A stretch of DNA of 64,000 nucleotides, taken from NCBI RefSeq assembly GCF_030758315.1, contig NZ_CP132336.1, forward strand, positions 4,059,001 to 4,123,000. Reading direction: 5' to 3'. Source of the DNA: Pararhizobium sp. IMCC3301. GTDB lineage: Bacteria > Pseudomonadota > Alphaproteobacteria > Rhizobiales > GCA-2746425. Positions 1-10,023 of this stretch are shown piece after piece. The notes under the pieces are model-generated. The model did not search any database, was not told where the DNA came from, and worked only from the letters and a program-made list of their open reading frames with translations. The stretch's first letter is position 1. Each line of letters begins with the position of its first letter. The translations under genes were made by a program, and so were the position numbers.

Positions 1-1
1 T

Positions 2-2923
2 AAAGGCACAAAATCAGCTGTTATCTGCCCCGATTATTCGGAAGCCGCGAAGTTTGGCGATGTCTGGCTGAACGCCAGGCAGGGCACCGATGCCGCACTT
101 GCCATGGCCTTCGGTCACGTTATCCTGCGCGAATTCCACTTGGATAAACAGACAGAGTACTTCGAGGACTACACACGCAAATACTCCGACTTCCCGATGC
201 TGGTGAAACTGGACGAGAAAAACGGTCGCCTTGTGCCGGGCCGCTTCCTGCGTGCCGACGATCTGGATGGCAAACTGGGGGAAGACAACAATCCGGAATG
301 GAAAACCGTGGCCTTTGACGAGTTGTCGAAGGGCTTCGTTGCACCCAATGGCTCGGTCGGTTACCGCTGGGGTGAAGACGGCGAATGGAACCTTGAAGAA
401 AAAGCGAAGGATGCTGAAACACATCTCAAAATGTCGCTGGTTCTGGGAGAAGATCACGACGAAGTTCTGCGCGTCGATTTCCCTTATTTTGGCGGCGAGG
501 CTTTCGGACAGTTCAAGACCGATGCCGACCACCCCGATGTCCTGACCCGCAATATTCCGGTCAAAAAGATTAAGAGCGCCGCGGGCGAGATCGCCGTCGC
601 GACGGTGTTCGACCTGTTCTGCGCCAACTATGGTCTTGATCGTGGGTTGGGCGGTGACTGGGTGACCAACGACTATGCCAACGACATGCCCGGCACACCC
701 GCATGGGCCGAAAAGATCACAGGCGTCTCTGCAGACAAGATTATCCATGTGGCCCGTGAATTCGCGGACAATGCCGAAAAGACGAATGGCAAGTCGATGA
801 TCATTATCGGCGCTGCAATGAACCACTGGTTCCATATGGACATGAATTATCGTGGTGTCATCAACATGCTGGTTATGTGTGGTTGCGTCGGTCAATCCGG
901 TGGCGGCTGGGCGCATTATGTGGGGCAGGAGAAATTGCGCCCGCAAACCGGCTGGCAACCGCTGGCCTTTGCGCTCGACTGGAACCGCCCGCCGCGGCAC
1001 ATGAACTCCACCAGTGCGTGGTATGCGCACACGGACCAGTGGCGCTATGAGACACTGACGGCGAACGAAATCCTGTCTCCCACTGCTCCCGAAGGGGACT
1101 GGGATATCAGCCTGATCGACTACAATATTCGTGCTGAACGAATGGGATGGCTGCCATCGGCACCGCAGTTGAAAACAAATCCGTTTGATGTCGCCAAAGC
1201 AGCGAAGGCAGCGGACAAGGAAATCCCGGCCTATGTCGCGGAAGGCCTGAAATCCGGTGATCTGGAAATGTCCTGTGAAGATCCGGACGATCCGGCAAAC
1301 TGGCCGCGTAACCTGTTTGTGTGGCGGTCTAACCTGCTGGGATCAAGCGGCAAGGGCCATGAATACTTTCTCAAACACCTGCTCGGCACTGACAATGGCG
1401 TCATGGGCAAAGACCTTGGCGAAGAGGGCCGGCAACTGCCCAAAGAAGCCAAGTGGCATGAGGATGCGCCGCGCGGCAAACTGGACCTTCTGGTGACCAT
1501 CGACTTCCGGATGTCCACGACCTGCGTTTACTCTGACATCGTCCTGCCAACGGCCAGTTGGTACGAAAAAGACGACATGAACACATCGGACATGCACCCG
1601 TTCATCCACCCCCTGCAGGCGGCCGTTGACCCAGCCTATGAAAGCAAATCCGACTGGGAAATCTTCAAGGCGATCGCCAGGAAATTCCAGGAAATCGCAC
1701 CGGGCTATCTGGACAAGGAGACCGACATCGTCGTGCTTCCGATCCTGCATGACACCCCTGCCGAAATTGCGCAGGATCAGGTAAAGGACTGGAAGAAGGG
1801 CGAATGCGACCTGATTCCGGGCAAGACCGCCCCGGCCTTTGTCACGGTCGAGCGGGATTACACTGCGATCTACGACCGCTTTACCGCGCTTGGCCCGCTT
1901 CTGGACACGCTCGGCAATGGCGGCAAGGGCATCAACTGGGATACCCAGACCGAAATCGACAACCTGTCAGCCCTGAACGGCGTCCATCTGGACGGTCCGG
2001 CTGCGGGCCGGCCAAAAATCGAAACGGCTATCGACGCCTGCGAAGTCATCCTCATGCTGGCGCCGGAGACCAACGGTGAAGTCGCCGTCAAGGCGTGGCA
2101 AGCATTGGAGAAGGCCACCGGGCGCAAACATGCCCATCTGGCTGAAGGCGAGCATCACAACAAGATCCGTTTTCTGGACATCGCCGCCCAGCCGCGCAAG
2201 ATCATCTCGTCGCCTACCTGGTCGGGGATTGAGTCTGAGAAGGTCAGCTATAATGCCGGCTACACCAACGTGCATGAGCTGATACCGTGGAGGACCCTGA
2301 CGGGCCGACAACAGCTCTATCAGGATCACCTGTGGATGCGGGCATTTGGCGAGGGCTTCATGTCCTACCGGCCTCCGGTCGATCTGAAGACGATCACCAA
2401 GGACGTTCAGGACGAAGGCGATAACCTGGTGCTGAACTTCATCACGCCGCACCAAAAATGGGGCATTCACTCCACCTATACCGATAACCTCTTGATGCTG
2501 ACGCTCAACCGCGGCGGGCCGGTGATCTGGATTTCCGAGGTCGATGCGAAGTCTGCGGGCATCGTCGATAATGACTGGGTAGAGCTTTATAATATAAACG
2601 GGGCTCTAACAGCGCGGGCAGTTGTTTCCCAGCGGATTAAGGAAGGCACGACCTTCATGTATCACGCGCAGGAAAAAATCGTGAACACGCCGGGGTCTCA
2701 AAAGACCGGGCTTCGCGGCGGTATCCACAACTCGGTGACCCGGACGGTTCTGAAACCCACCCACATGATCGGTGCCTATGCCCAGCAATCCTACGGCTTC
2801 AATTATTACGGCACCGTGGGATCGAACCGGGATGAATTCGTCGTCGTCAGGAAAATGAACAAGGTCGACTGGCTCGATGCCGAAAAGGCATGGGAACCGA
2901 CCACCAAGGAGGCTGCAGAATGA
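2..2923 (+). CDS. narG: Respiratory nitrate reductase alpha subunit NarG (5' end outside window)
   Basis: Molybdenum-cofactor catalytic subunit of the membrane-bound nitrate reductase; reduces nitrate to nitrite on the cytoplasmic side. The reading frame is open from base 2, so about 973 C-terminal residues of the usual roughly 1,240 are present. The N-terminal part with the FS0 iron-sulfur ligands lies upstream of the window. Recognisable NarG stretches include LNARQGTDAALAMAFGHVI near the start of the fragment, the KYSDFPMLVKLD segment, and a C-terminal molydopterin-binding region containing TPHQKWGIHSTY. The stop overlaps the narH start (ATGA at 2920-2923), so the two are translationally coupled. 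No frameshift or internal stop is seen. Confidence 0.97.
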   Translation, partial: KGTKSAVICPDYSEAAKFGDVWLNARQGTDAALAMAFGHVILREFHLDKQTEYFEDYTRKYSDFPMLVKLDEKNGRLVPGRFLRADDLDGKLGEDNNPEWKTVAFDELSKGFVAPNGSVGYRWGEDGEWNLEEKAKDAETHLKMSLVLGEDHDEVLRVDFPYFGGEAFGQFKTDADHPDVLTRNIPVKKIKSAAGEIAVATVFDLFCANYGLDRGLGGDWVTNDYANDMPGTPAWAEKITGVSADKIIHVAREFADNAEKTNGKSMIIIGAAMNHWFHMDMNYRGVINMLVMCGCVGQSGGGWAHYVGQEKLRPQTGWQPLAFALDWNRPPRHMNSTSAWYAHTDQWRYETLTANEILSPTAPEGDWDISLIDYNIRAERMGWLPSAPQLKTNPFDVAKAAKAADKEIPAYVAEGLKSGDLEMSCEDPDDPANWPRNLFVWRSNLLGSSGKGHEYFLKHLLGTDNGVMGKDLGEEGRQLPKEAKWHEDAPRGKLDLLVTIDFRMSTTCVYSDIVLPTASWYEKDDMNTSDMHPFIHPLQAAVDPAYESKSDWEIFKAIARKFQEIAPGYLDKETDIVVLPILHDTPAEIAQDQVKDWKKGECDLIPGKTAPAFVTVERDYTAIYDRFTALGPLLDTLGNGGKGINWDTQTEIDNLSALNGVHLDGPAAGRPKIETAIDACEVILMLAPETNGEVAVKAWQALEKATGRKHAHLAEGEHHNKIRFLDIAAQPRKIISSPTWSGIESEKVSYNAGYTNVHELIPWRTLTGRQQLYQDHLWMRAFGEGFMSYRPPVDLKTITKDVQDEGDNLVLNFITPHQKWGIHSTYTDNLLMLTLNRGGPVIWISEVDAKSAGIVDNDWVELYNINGALTARAVVSQRIKEGTTFMYHAQEKIVNTPGSQKTGLRGGIHNSVTRTVLKPTHMIGAYAQQSYGFNYYGTVGSNRDEFVVVRKMNKVDWLDAEKAWEPTTKEAAE

Positions 2924-4443
2924 GAATCCGCGCACAAATCGGCATGGTGCTGAATCTCGACAAGTGTATCGGGTGCCACACTTGCTCTGTCACCTGCAAG
3001 AACGTCTGGACGAGCCGTGAAGGCGTTGAATACGCCTGGTTCAACAATGTGGAAACCAAGCCTGGCACCGGTTATCCGACCGACTGGGAGAACCAGGCGC
3101 GCTGGAATGGCGGCTGGGAACGCACCAAGGCGGGTAAGCTTCAGCCCAAGCAGGGATCGAAATGGCGGATTCTGGCGAATATTTTTGCCAACCCCGACCT
3201 GCCCCAGATCGACGACTATTACGAGCCGTTCGATTTCGACTATGACCACCTGAAATCCGCGCCAGAAATGGAGGCGTTCCCCACGGCGCGCCCCCGTTCC
3301 AAGATCACCGGTGAGCGGATTCAGAAAATCGAAAAAGGCCCGAACTGGGAGGAAATCCTGGGCGGCGAATTCTCAAAACGCTCGCAGGACTACAATTTTG
3401 AGGGCATCCAGAAAGAAATCTACGGGGAATACGAAAACACCTTCATGATGTATCTCCCCCGGTTGTGCGAGCACTGTCTCAATCCAACCTGCGTCTCCTC
3501 CTGTCCGTCGGGCGCGATCTACAAGCGCGAGGAAGACGGCATCGTCCTGATCGATCAGGAGAAATGCCGCGGCTGGCGGATGTGCGTCAGTGGCTGTCCA
3601 TACAAGAAGGTCTATTACAACTGGTCCACCGGAAAATCCGAAAAGTGCACGCTGTGCTATCCGCGCATTGAATCGGGCAATCCGACAGTTTGCTCGGAAA
3701 CTTGCGTGGGCCGGATCCGGTATCTGGGTGTTATGCTCTATGACGCCGACAAGATTGAAGAAGCGGCAAATATGGAGGATACGAAAGACCTTTATGATGC
3801 GCAGCTTGGCGTTTTCCTTGACCCCAACGATCCGGTGGTGATTGAAACCGCGCGGGCCGATGGCATCCCCGAGGACTGGATCAAGGCGGCCCAGGAAAGT
3901 CCGATCTGGAAGATGGCGATGGAGTGGAAAGTCGCCTTCCCACTGCATCCGGAATACCGCACGCTGCCGATGGTGTGGTATATTCCGCCGCTCTCACCCA
4001 TCCAGAATGCTGCCGAAGCGGGCGCGATTGGCATGAACGCCGGTATGCCGGATGTGAAAAATCTGCGCATCCCGGTCAAATACCTGGCCAATATGCTGAC
4101 AGCAGGGGATGAGGCACCGGTGGTGACAGCGCTCGAACGGATGCTGGCAATGCGCTCCTACATGCGGTCCAAGACCGTAGAGGGCGTCATCGACGAAGGC
4201 ATCGCGGCGCGAGTGGGTCTCACAGGTCGGGTGATCGAGGACATGTACAAGATCATGGCTCTGGCCGATTACGAAGACCGGTTCGTCATTCCCACGACAC
4301 ACCGCGAGCAGGTTGAAGATGCCTATGACCTGAAGGGCGGTTGCGGTTTTACCGACAGCAACGGATGCTCCACCGGTATCTCCAGCGGCTCACTTTTCGG
4401 CGGGTCCAAGAAGCCCCTCAAAATGCCGACGGAGGTACAATGA
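2920..4443 (+). CDS. narH: Respiratory nitrate reductase beta subunit NarH
   Basis: Electron-transfer subunit carrying four iron-sulfur clusters between NarI haem and NarG. The start at 2920 is chosen over an upstream in-frame ATG at 2890 because an AAGGAGG ribosome-binding site ends about 8 bases before it, and because MRIRAQIGMVLNLDKC places C16, C19, C22 and C26 exactly as in known NarH. Further cysteine groups (CEHCLNPTC, CRGWRMC, CTLC) follow. The Trp in CRGW replaces a cysteine and is the family mark of the 3Fe-4S cluster. The predicted 507 residues match the family. Confidence 0.98.
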   Translation: MRIRAQIGMVLNLDKCIGCHTCSVTCKNVWTSREGVEYAWFNNVETKPGTGYPTDWENQARWNGGWERTKAGKLQPKQGSKWRILANIFANPDLPQIDDYYEPFDFDYDHLKSAPEMEAFPTARPRSKITGERIQKIEKGPNWEEILGGEFSKRSQDYNFEGIQKEIYGEYENTFMMYLPRLCEHCLNPTCVSSCPSGAIYKREEDGIVLIDQEKCRGWRMCVSGCPYKKVYYNWSTGKSEKCTLCYPRIESGNPTVCSETCVGRIRYLGVMLYDADKIEEAANMEDTKDLYDAQLGVFLDPNDPVVIETARADGIPEDWIKAAQESPIWKMAMEWKVAFPLHPEYRTLPMVWYIPPLSPIQNAAEAGAIGMNAGMPDVKNLRIPVKYLANMLTAGDEAPVVTALERMLAMRSYMRSKTVEGVIDEGIAARVGLTGRVIEDMYKIMALADYEDRFVIPTTHREQVEDAYDLKGGCGFTDSNGCSTGISSGSLFGGSKKPLKMPTEVQ

Positions 4444-4444
4444 A

Positions 4445-5149
4445 ATGGACCGCACATTAAAAGCCTTGTCGCTCATCCTGAGTTACCCGACGCGCGAATT
4501 GCAGCAAGCCATGCCCGAGATCGGAGCCGTTCTGACCTCGGACACGCGTTTGACAGCGGCGGCACGCCGGGCGTTGCGCCCGCTGGTGGAGGAACTGACA
4601 GGACGCGACATCTATGACCTTGAAGAGCAGTTCGTACTGCTCTTCGACCGCTCGCGCACTCTGTCGCTCAACCTGTTTGAGCATGTGCATGGCGAAAGCC
4701 GTGACCGCGGTGGTGCGATGGTATCGCTGGTCGAGACATACCGGGCAGGCGGGTTCGATCCGGTCACTTCGGAACTGCCCGACCACTTGCCGGTGCTGTT
4801 GGAATTCCTGTCGACGCGTCCTGCACCCGAGGCGCAGGAAATTCTGGCGGACGCGGCCCATATCTTTGAGGCATTGAACGCCCGGCTTGTTCGGCGAGAA
4901 AGTCCTTATGGTGCCGTGTTCGCCAGCCTGTTGCAGCTGGCTGGTGTGCAGGCAGATAGTGAGGCCGTCGCCGAGATGCTCGCACAACCTGACGACGACC
5001 CCACCGATCTGGAGGCACTGGACGAGGTTTGGGAAGAAAGCGAAGTGCTTTTCGGCCCTGACCCCAATGCCGGGTGCCCACAAGTGCGCGACATGCTTTC
5101 GCGCATGGATACGCCCGTAAACCCCGCGCCGCAGCATACGGCCGAATAG
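4445..5149 (+). CDS. narJ: Nitrate reductase assembly chaperone NarJ
   Basis: Cytosolic TorD/NarJ-type chaperone that helps insert the molybdenum cofactor into NarG and dock NarGH on NarI; it is not part of the final enzyme. The 234-residue product has the family signature NLFEHVHGESRDRG at about residues 76-89 and the downstream ELPDHLPVLLEFLS segment. It starts one base after the narH stop, so translation is almost certainly coupled. Its place between narH and narI is the standard order. Confidence 0.96.
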   Translation: MDRTLKALSLILSYPTRELQQAMPEIGAVLTSDTRLTAAARRALRPLVEELTGRDIYDLEEQFVLLFDRSRTLSLNLFEHVHGESRDRGGAMVSLVETYRAGGFDPVTSELPDHLPVLLEFLSTRPAPEAQEILADAAHIFEALNARLVRRESPYGAVFASLLQLAGVQADSEAVAEMLAQPDDDPTDLEALDEVWEESEVLFGPDPNAGCPQVRDMLSRMDTPVNPAPQHTAE

Positions 5150-5161
5150 GGAGAGACCGCC

Positions 5162-5935
5162 ATGTTCTGGAACTTCGACATCGACTACTTTATTTTTGGG
5201 ATCATGCCCTATATCGCGCTAACCGTGCTGATTGTCGGATCCATCGCCCGATACGAACGCGATCCGTTCACCTGGAAATCCTCATCCAGTCAATTGTTGC
5301 GCCGCAAGCAGTTGATCTGGGGTTCGATCCTGTTCCACGTAGGGATCATCACAGTCTTCGGCGGGCACCTGATTGGCCTTTTCACCCCAATTTGGGTGCT
5401 GGACACGCTTGGCATTCCCTATGCACTCAAACAGTGGGCGGCCGTGCTTTTGGGCGGAGTGGCGGGCGTCGCGGCGCTTATCGGTGCGACGATGCTGATT
5501 CACCGCCGGGTGACTGATCTGCGTATTTGGCTACACACCAGCTTCGCAGATATCGGCATTCTGGTCCTTATCTGGCTGCAGCTTTTCATTGGTCTGGGCA
5601 CCATCTTTCTGACGCTGCGGCACATGGACGGATCGGAAATGGTCCGCTTCATGAACTGGTCGCAAAGCGTGGTCCTTCTGAACCTGAATGCCTGGGCGAC
5701 GGTTGTGGATGTGCATTGGCTCTACAAGATACATATCTTCCTTGGCTTGCTGATCACCATCCTGTTTCCGTTCACACGGTTGGTGCACATGCTCTCGGGA
5801 TTTGCAGCACCGTTCCGGTTCCTGCTGCGCCCGGGCTATCAAGTGGTCCGCTCGCGGCGTCAAGTTGCTTTGCCAGATCGAGGGGTTTCCCGCTCCGCAT
5901 CTGCGATGGTGACAAATATCAAGCCTGCGGAGTGA
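5162..5935 (+). CDS. narI: Respiratory nitrate reductase gamma subunit NarI
   Basis: Membrane cytochrome b subunit that oxidises quinol and passes electrons to NarH. The 257 residues hold five hydrophobic segments. Four histidines, H59, H69, H191 and H209, have the same spacing (10 and 18) as the two bis-His haem pairs known in NarI of enteric bacteria. A GGGAGAG ribosome-binding site lies just upstream of the start. The stop overlaps the next start (TGATG around 5933-5937), which ties the downstream prolyl isomerase to the nar operon. Confidence 0.97.
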   Translation: MFWNFDIDYFIFGIMPYIALTVLIVGSIARYERDPFTWKSSSSQLLRRKQLIWGSILFHVGIITVFGGHLIGLFTPIWVLDTLGIPYALKQWAAVLLGGVAGVAALIGATMLIHRRVTDLRIWLHTSFADIGILVLIWLQLFIGLGTIFLTLRHMDGSEMVRFMNWSQSVVLLNLNAWATVVDVHWLYKIHIFLGLLITILFPFTRLVHMLSGFAAPFRFLLRPGYQVVRSRRQVALPDRGVSRSASAMVTNIKPAE

Positions 5936-6837
5936 TGGAAATGAGTTGTGACGCAAAACATAATGCCAGAACTGTCATCACCTTTGGGGGCAAGGTGGTT
6001 GCCGGGGCGCAATCTGCGCCTCAACCCCGCCAGGAGCCAGCAATAGGAGCGGCCGCTGCCCCCATCGTGGTAAATGGAGAAATAATCGAATCTGAGATTA
6101 TCAGGCATGAAACTCAGAATCATTCTGCTCCAAAAGGCAAACCACAGGAAGCCTGGCTTAAGGCCACGAGGGCGGTCGTGATACGCACGCTTCTTTTACA
6201 GGAGGCAAGACGTCAGCACATCACATCCGAGCCAGCTGAAGTTGGGCCAGGCCGCTTTGAAACAGAAGATGAAGCCTTGATCCGCAGCCTGCTTGAACAG
6301 ACACTTGATGATGCAAAGCCAAGCGCTGAAGATATTCGTCTTGAATGGCAAAAGGACCCGGCGCGTTTCAAAACGCCTCCGCTCTGGGAAGTCTCCCACA
6401 TTCTTTGCGCTGCAGATCCGCGCAATGAAGAGGGGCGGGCCAAAGCCCTGGAGCGGGCAAATGGTATTCTTGCGCTCGCTCTGAATAACGCAAAAGCGTT
6501 CTCATCTCTTGCTGCTCGCGAAAGCGATTGCGGCTCAAAAACCTCCGGTGGCGCGCTTGGACAGCTCGGGCCGGGTGACACGGTTCCCGAATTCGAGGCT
6601 GCACTGCGCAGTCTTTCCGAGGGTGAAATAACATCTCAGCCCGTTTTGACCCGCCATGGCTATCACATCATCCGGCTGGATGCGCTCGCCGAGGGGCAGG
6701 TTCTGCCGTTCGAGGCCGTGCGTGAAAAAATAGCAGAGGCCCTGGAGAAAACCGCCTGGGCAATACAGGCCCGGCATTTTGTCGACCGGCTGGTCAAAGC
6801 GGCAGATATAAAAGGTGCCGACTTCAGCGTGGTCTGA
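5935..6837 (+). CDS. Parvulin-type peptidyl-prolyl isomerase of the nar operon
   Basis: PpiC/NifM-like prolyl isomerase, probably a folding helper for the nitrate reductase complex (inference from position). The start at 5935 overlaps the narI stop; an ATG two codons later is also possible. The C-terminal half (about residues 145-250) carries the rotamase pattern: WEVSHILCA, GGALGQLGPGDTVPEFE and RHGYHIIRLD. The N-terminal half is helical and not recognised. No signal peptide or membrane segment is visible, unlike periplasmic SurA or PpiD, so it should act in the cytoplasm, where NarG and NarH are assembled. Length is 300 residues. Confidence 0.85.
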   Translation: MEMSCDAKHNARTVITFGGKVVAGAQSAPQPRQEPAIGAAAAPIVVNGEIIESEIIRHETQNHSAPKGKPQEAWLKATRAVVIRTLLLQEARRQHITSEPAEVGPGRFETEDEALIRSLLEQTLDDAKPSAEDIRLEWQKDPARFKTPPLWEVSHILCAADPRNEEGRAKALERANGILALALNNAKAFSSLAARESDCGSKTSGGALGQLGPGDTVPEFEAALRSLSEGEITSQPVLTRHGYHIIRLDALAEGQVLPFEAVREKIAEALEKTAWAIQARHFVDRLVKAADIKGADFSVV

Positions 6838-6852
6838 TCGGAGGAGAGGCCG

Positions 6853-7419
6853 ATGACGAGGCATACCGAACGATTGTTAAGCAATGCGCGCAGCGAAACA
6901 GGTTCTACCGGCTCGCTTGAGAATCCGTTGGACTTTATTGCCGACGATCACATGCGGGAACGCGAGGTTTGCGCCTTGATCGACAGGCTGGTTGCCACTT
7001 TTCCCGTCGACAACGCAGAACGCCAGATGATGCTTACCTTCTTGAAGGAACAATTGCCGCAACACCTTGCAGACGAGGAAATCGACCTTTTTCCACTGCT
7101 GTTGAAACGCTGCGACCCCGAAGTGGAAATCGACTGTGTGATTGACAAGCTGGAATCTGATCATGTGCATGCCCTAGCCGACGCACCTGCCATAGTTGCT
7201 CTGATCGAGGCAAACGAACCGGGCGACGCGGCGTTCGCAGACAGTGCCTGCGCGCAGATGACAGAATTCGCCAATCATGCGCGGCGTCATCTCATTCTCG
7301 AGAATGCCATTATTCTGCCAATCGCGCGAGCCCGCCTGACTAAAGGCGATCTGGAAATCATGAGATCTCATATGCTGGAACGGCGGCGCCCTGACCGTCT
7401 GCGGGAGAACGAGACTTAA
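6853..7419 (+). CDS. Hemerythrin HHE-domain protein
   Basis: Helical-bundle protein expected to bind a non-haem di-iron centre. Candidate ligands are H33, H71 with E75 (HLADEE), H104/H106 and H146 with E150 (HLILEN), the repeated H-xxx-E pattern of the family. It is 188 residues, soluble, and lies 15 bases after the isomerase gene with a GGAGGAG-like ribosome-binding site at 6838, so it probably shares the nar transcript. Hemerythrin-like proteins are known in oxygen or nitric oxide sensing and in iron-sulfur repair. A link to nitrosative stress during nitrate respiration is inference. The gene is convergent with ptrB, 18 bases away. Confidence 0.85.
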   Translation: MTRHTERLLSNARSETGSTGSLENPLDFIADDHMREREVCALIDRLVATFPVDNAERQMMLTFLKEQLPQHLADEEIDLFPLLLKRCDPEVEIDCVIDKLESDHVHALADAPAIVALIEANEPGDAAFADSACAQMTEFANHARRHLILENAIILPIARARLTKGDLEIMRSHMLERRRPDRLRENET

Positions 7420-7437
7420 ATCTCCGGACCTGCGACC

Positions 7438-9522
7438 TTACGCATCCGCCCGGCCGACGATTTTCAGCGCAAAGGCGGCGGTGAAGGCGGTTTCTTTAAG
7501 CCGGTCGAAACGGCCTGATGCACCGCCATGGCCGGCATCCATATTGGTTTTCAGCAACAGCAGATTATCGTCGGTTTTCAATTCGCGCAGCCGCGCCACC
7601 CATTTCGCCGGCTCCCAATAGGTAACCCGTGGATCGGTCAGGCCACCGAGCGCAATAATTGCCGGATAATCCTTGGCCGCCACATTGTCATACGGGCTGT
7701 AGCTTTGAATCGTCAGGAAATCATCGTTGCTTTTCAAAGGATTGCCCCATTCCGGCCATTCCGGTGGAGTGAGGGGCAAGGTGTCGTCCAGCATGGTGTT
7801 CAGCACATCGACAAACGGCACGTCCGCAATAATGCCGGCAAACAGTTCCGGCGCCATATTGGCAACAGCTCCCATCAACATACCGCCGGCGGAACCACCC
7901 TCGGCTATGATGAGCCCTTCTGACGTGAAGTTTTCAAAGGCCAGATACCGTCCCGCTGTGATGAAATCCTTGAACGTGTTGATTTTCTTGTCGCGCCGTC
8001 CATCGCGATACCAGCGGTCGCCCTTATCCTTACCACCGCGAATATGGGCAATGGCATAGATGAAGCCGCGATCCACCAACGACAGACGCGTGACGGAAAA
8101 ACCCGCAGGCATGCTGATACCGTAAGACCCGTATCCGTACAGCAGGCAGGGTGCCGTACCGTCCAGCCTGGTGTTCTTGTGATACAGAATGGAAATCGGA
8201 ATCCGTTCGCCATCGGCCGCCCGTGCGAAAATCCGGCGCGTTCTGTAATCTTCCGGATTATGTCCGGAGGGCACTTCCTGGGTTTTGCGAAGGGTCCTGC
8301 GGCGATCGTCCAGATTATAATCATAAACCTGTGCCGGCGTCGTCATTGAACTGTAGGAGAATCGGACATTGTCTGTTTTGAATTCCAGCCCGTCAGACAT
8401 GCCCAGCGCATAGGCCTCTTCGTCGAATTCTATCGAATGCTCCGCGCCGGAAGACAGCTCCCGCACAACGATGCGCGGCAGACCTTCAAACCGCTCCAGC
8501 CGCACCATGTGACGGGAAAACAGCGTCAGCGACAAAATCAATGTGCCGGCAACATGAGGCACAAAGTCGGCCCAGTTTTCAGGCGCAGGATTGTCAACCG
8601 GGGCAGTAACTATCTTGAAATCCTCGGCCCCGTCACGATTGGTCAGCAGATAAAACCGGTCGCTGTGATGTTCCAGTGAATATTGCACGCCCTTGGTCCG
8701 GGCGGCAATCAGCTGTGGCGCTGACAGCGGCGTGTCTGCCGGAATGACACGGACCTCCGATGTTTCATGATCGTGGCTGTCCAGCAGGATATAGTCTCCC
8801 GAGAGGGTCTTGCCGATACCAAGGAAAAAGCCGGCATCCGGGTCCTCGTAAATCAGCTTGTCATCGGCCTGATCCGTGCCGAGTTGGTGATAATACACCT
8901 TGCAGGGCCGGTGATGATCATCCAGCACGGTGTAGAAGATACCATTGCTGCCGGCGTCCCAGACAGCGCTGCCGGTGGTCTCCTCAATATGGTCGAGCAT
9001 GTCTTCGCCGGTGCTCAGATCGCGCACATTCAACCGGTATTTTTCCGATCCTGCGCGGTCTGCGGACCAGGCCAGTTTGCTGTGGTCCGGGGCGTGACTG
9101 GCACCGCCAAGCCTGAAATAGGCCAGGCCGTCAGCTTCCACATTGGCGTCCAGCAGGACGCTTTCCGCACCACCATCACGCGGTGTACGCACCAGAAGCG
9201 GATGTTGTGCGCCGGTCAGCTCACGGGTCAGATAGGCATATTCGCCATCGGGCGTTGGTACCGAACTGTCATCTTCCTTGATGCGTCCGCGCATTTCTTC
9301 AAACAGGGTGTCCTGAAGCTTCCTGGTATCCGCCATGGCCATCTCGGTATAGGCATTCTCAGCTTCCAGATGCGCTCTGATATCGGGCGCCAGAAGTGCC
9401 GGGTCGCGCATCACTTCCTGCCAGTTATCGTCCCGCAACCAGCCGTAGGAATCTTCGGTTTCAATGCCATGATGGGTGTGTGTGGTTGGCCGTTTTTCGG
9501 GCGATGGGGGTGTGGCGGTCAT
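7438..9522 (-). CDS. ptrB: Oligopeptidase B (prolyl oligopeptidase family, S9A)
   Basis: Cytosolic serine peptidase that cleaves short peptides after basic residues. The 694 residues fit the family: an N-terminal beta-propeller opening with the HHGIETEDSYGWLRD segment and a C-terminal alpha/beta hydrolase domain. The nucleophile motif is GGSAGGML, and the catalytic histidine lies in DAGHGGASGR near the C-terminus. It is downstream of msrB with an 81-base gap and the same orientation, so the two may be co-transcribed. Substrate preference for Arg/Lys is assumed from the family. Confidence 0.93.
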   Translation of the reverse strand: MTATPPSPEKRPTTHTHHGIETEDSYGWLRDDNWQEVMRDPALLAPDIRAHLEAENAYTEMAMADTRKLQDTLFEEMRGRIKEDDSSVPTPDGEYAYLTRELTGAQHPLLVRTPRDGGAESVLLDANVEADGLAYFRLGGASHAPDHSKLAWSADRAGSEKYRLNVRDLSTGEDMLDHIEETTGSAVWDAGSNGIFYTVLDDHHRPCKVYYHQLGTDQADDKLIYEDPDAGFFLGIGKTLSGDYILLDSHDHETSEVRVIPADTPLSAPQLIAARTKGVQYSLEHHSDRFYLLTNRDGAEDFKIVTAPVDNPAPENWADFVPHVAGTLILSLTLFSRHMVRLERFEGLPRIVVRELSSGAEHSIEFDEEAYALGMSDGLEFKTDNVRFSYSSMTTPAQVYDYNLDDRRRTLRKTQEVPSGHNPEDYRTRRIFARAADGERIPISILYHKNTRLDGTAPCLLYGYGSYGISMPAGFSVTRLSLVDRGFIYAIAHIRGGKDKGDRWYRDGRRDKKINTFKDFITAGRYLAFENFTSEGLIIAEGGSAGGMLMGAVANMAPELFAGIIADVPFVDVLNTMLDDTLPLTPPEWPEWGNPLKSNDDFLTIQSYSPYDNVAAKDYPAIIALGGLTDPRVTYWEPAKWVARLRELKTDDNLLLLKTNMDAGHGGASGRFDRLKETAFTAAFALKIVGRADA

Positions 9523-9603
9523 GGATGCTCTCTTGCGTGCTAGCAGCGTTCTGAATGGTGTGGCAGGACCGGCGTCAGCGAAGCAGGAGCCTGCCGTGAT
9601 AGG

Positions 9604-10023
9604 TTATTCGGCAGTGTCGGCCTCGAATGTGAGGGCATGCCCGTTCATGCAATAGCGCAATCCGGTCGGTTGCGGCCCGTCCGCAAACACATGACCCAGA
9701 TGCGCGTCACAGGTGGCGCACCGGGTTTCGGTGCGTTTCACGAAAAATTTGCGGTCAACAAATTCGTTCACGGCCTGCTCGTCCACCGGCGCAAAAAAAC
9801 TCGGCCAGCCAGTGCCGGAATCAAATTTGGTTTCCGAGCGGAACAGCGGCTCATTGCAAGCCACGCAGCGGTAAAGACCTGGCGATTTCTGATCCCAATT
9901 GGGTCCGGAAAAGGCGCGCTCGGTGCCGTGTTTGCGGGTGATATGAAACTGCTCCGAACTCAGTGCGGCACGCCATTCCTCTTCGGATTTCACAACGGTG
10001 GGAGTGCGATTTTGTTTTGTCAT
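9604..10023 (-). CDS. msrB: Peptide-methionine (R)-S-oxide reductase MsrB
   Basis: Repairs methionine-R-sulfoxide in oxidised proteins using thioredoxin. The two zinc CxxC pairs are C53/C56 and C102/C105, and the catalytic cysteine is C125 in LRYCMN. The start at 10023 (MTKQNRTP) is preferred over an in-frame ATG 12 codons upstream because it gives the usual length of about 139 residues. No signal peptide is seen, so it should be cytosolic. It is the first gene of the minus-strand pair with ptrB. Confidence 0.95.
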   Translation of the reverse strand: MTKQNRTPTVVKSEEEWRAALSSEQFHITRKHGTERAFSGPNWDQKSPGLYRCVACNEPLFRSETKFDSGTGWPSFFAPVDEQAVNEFVDRKFFVKRTETRCATCDAHLGHVFADGPQPTGLRYCMNGHALTFEADTAE

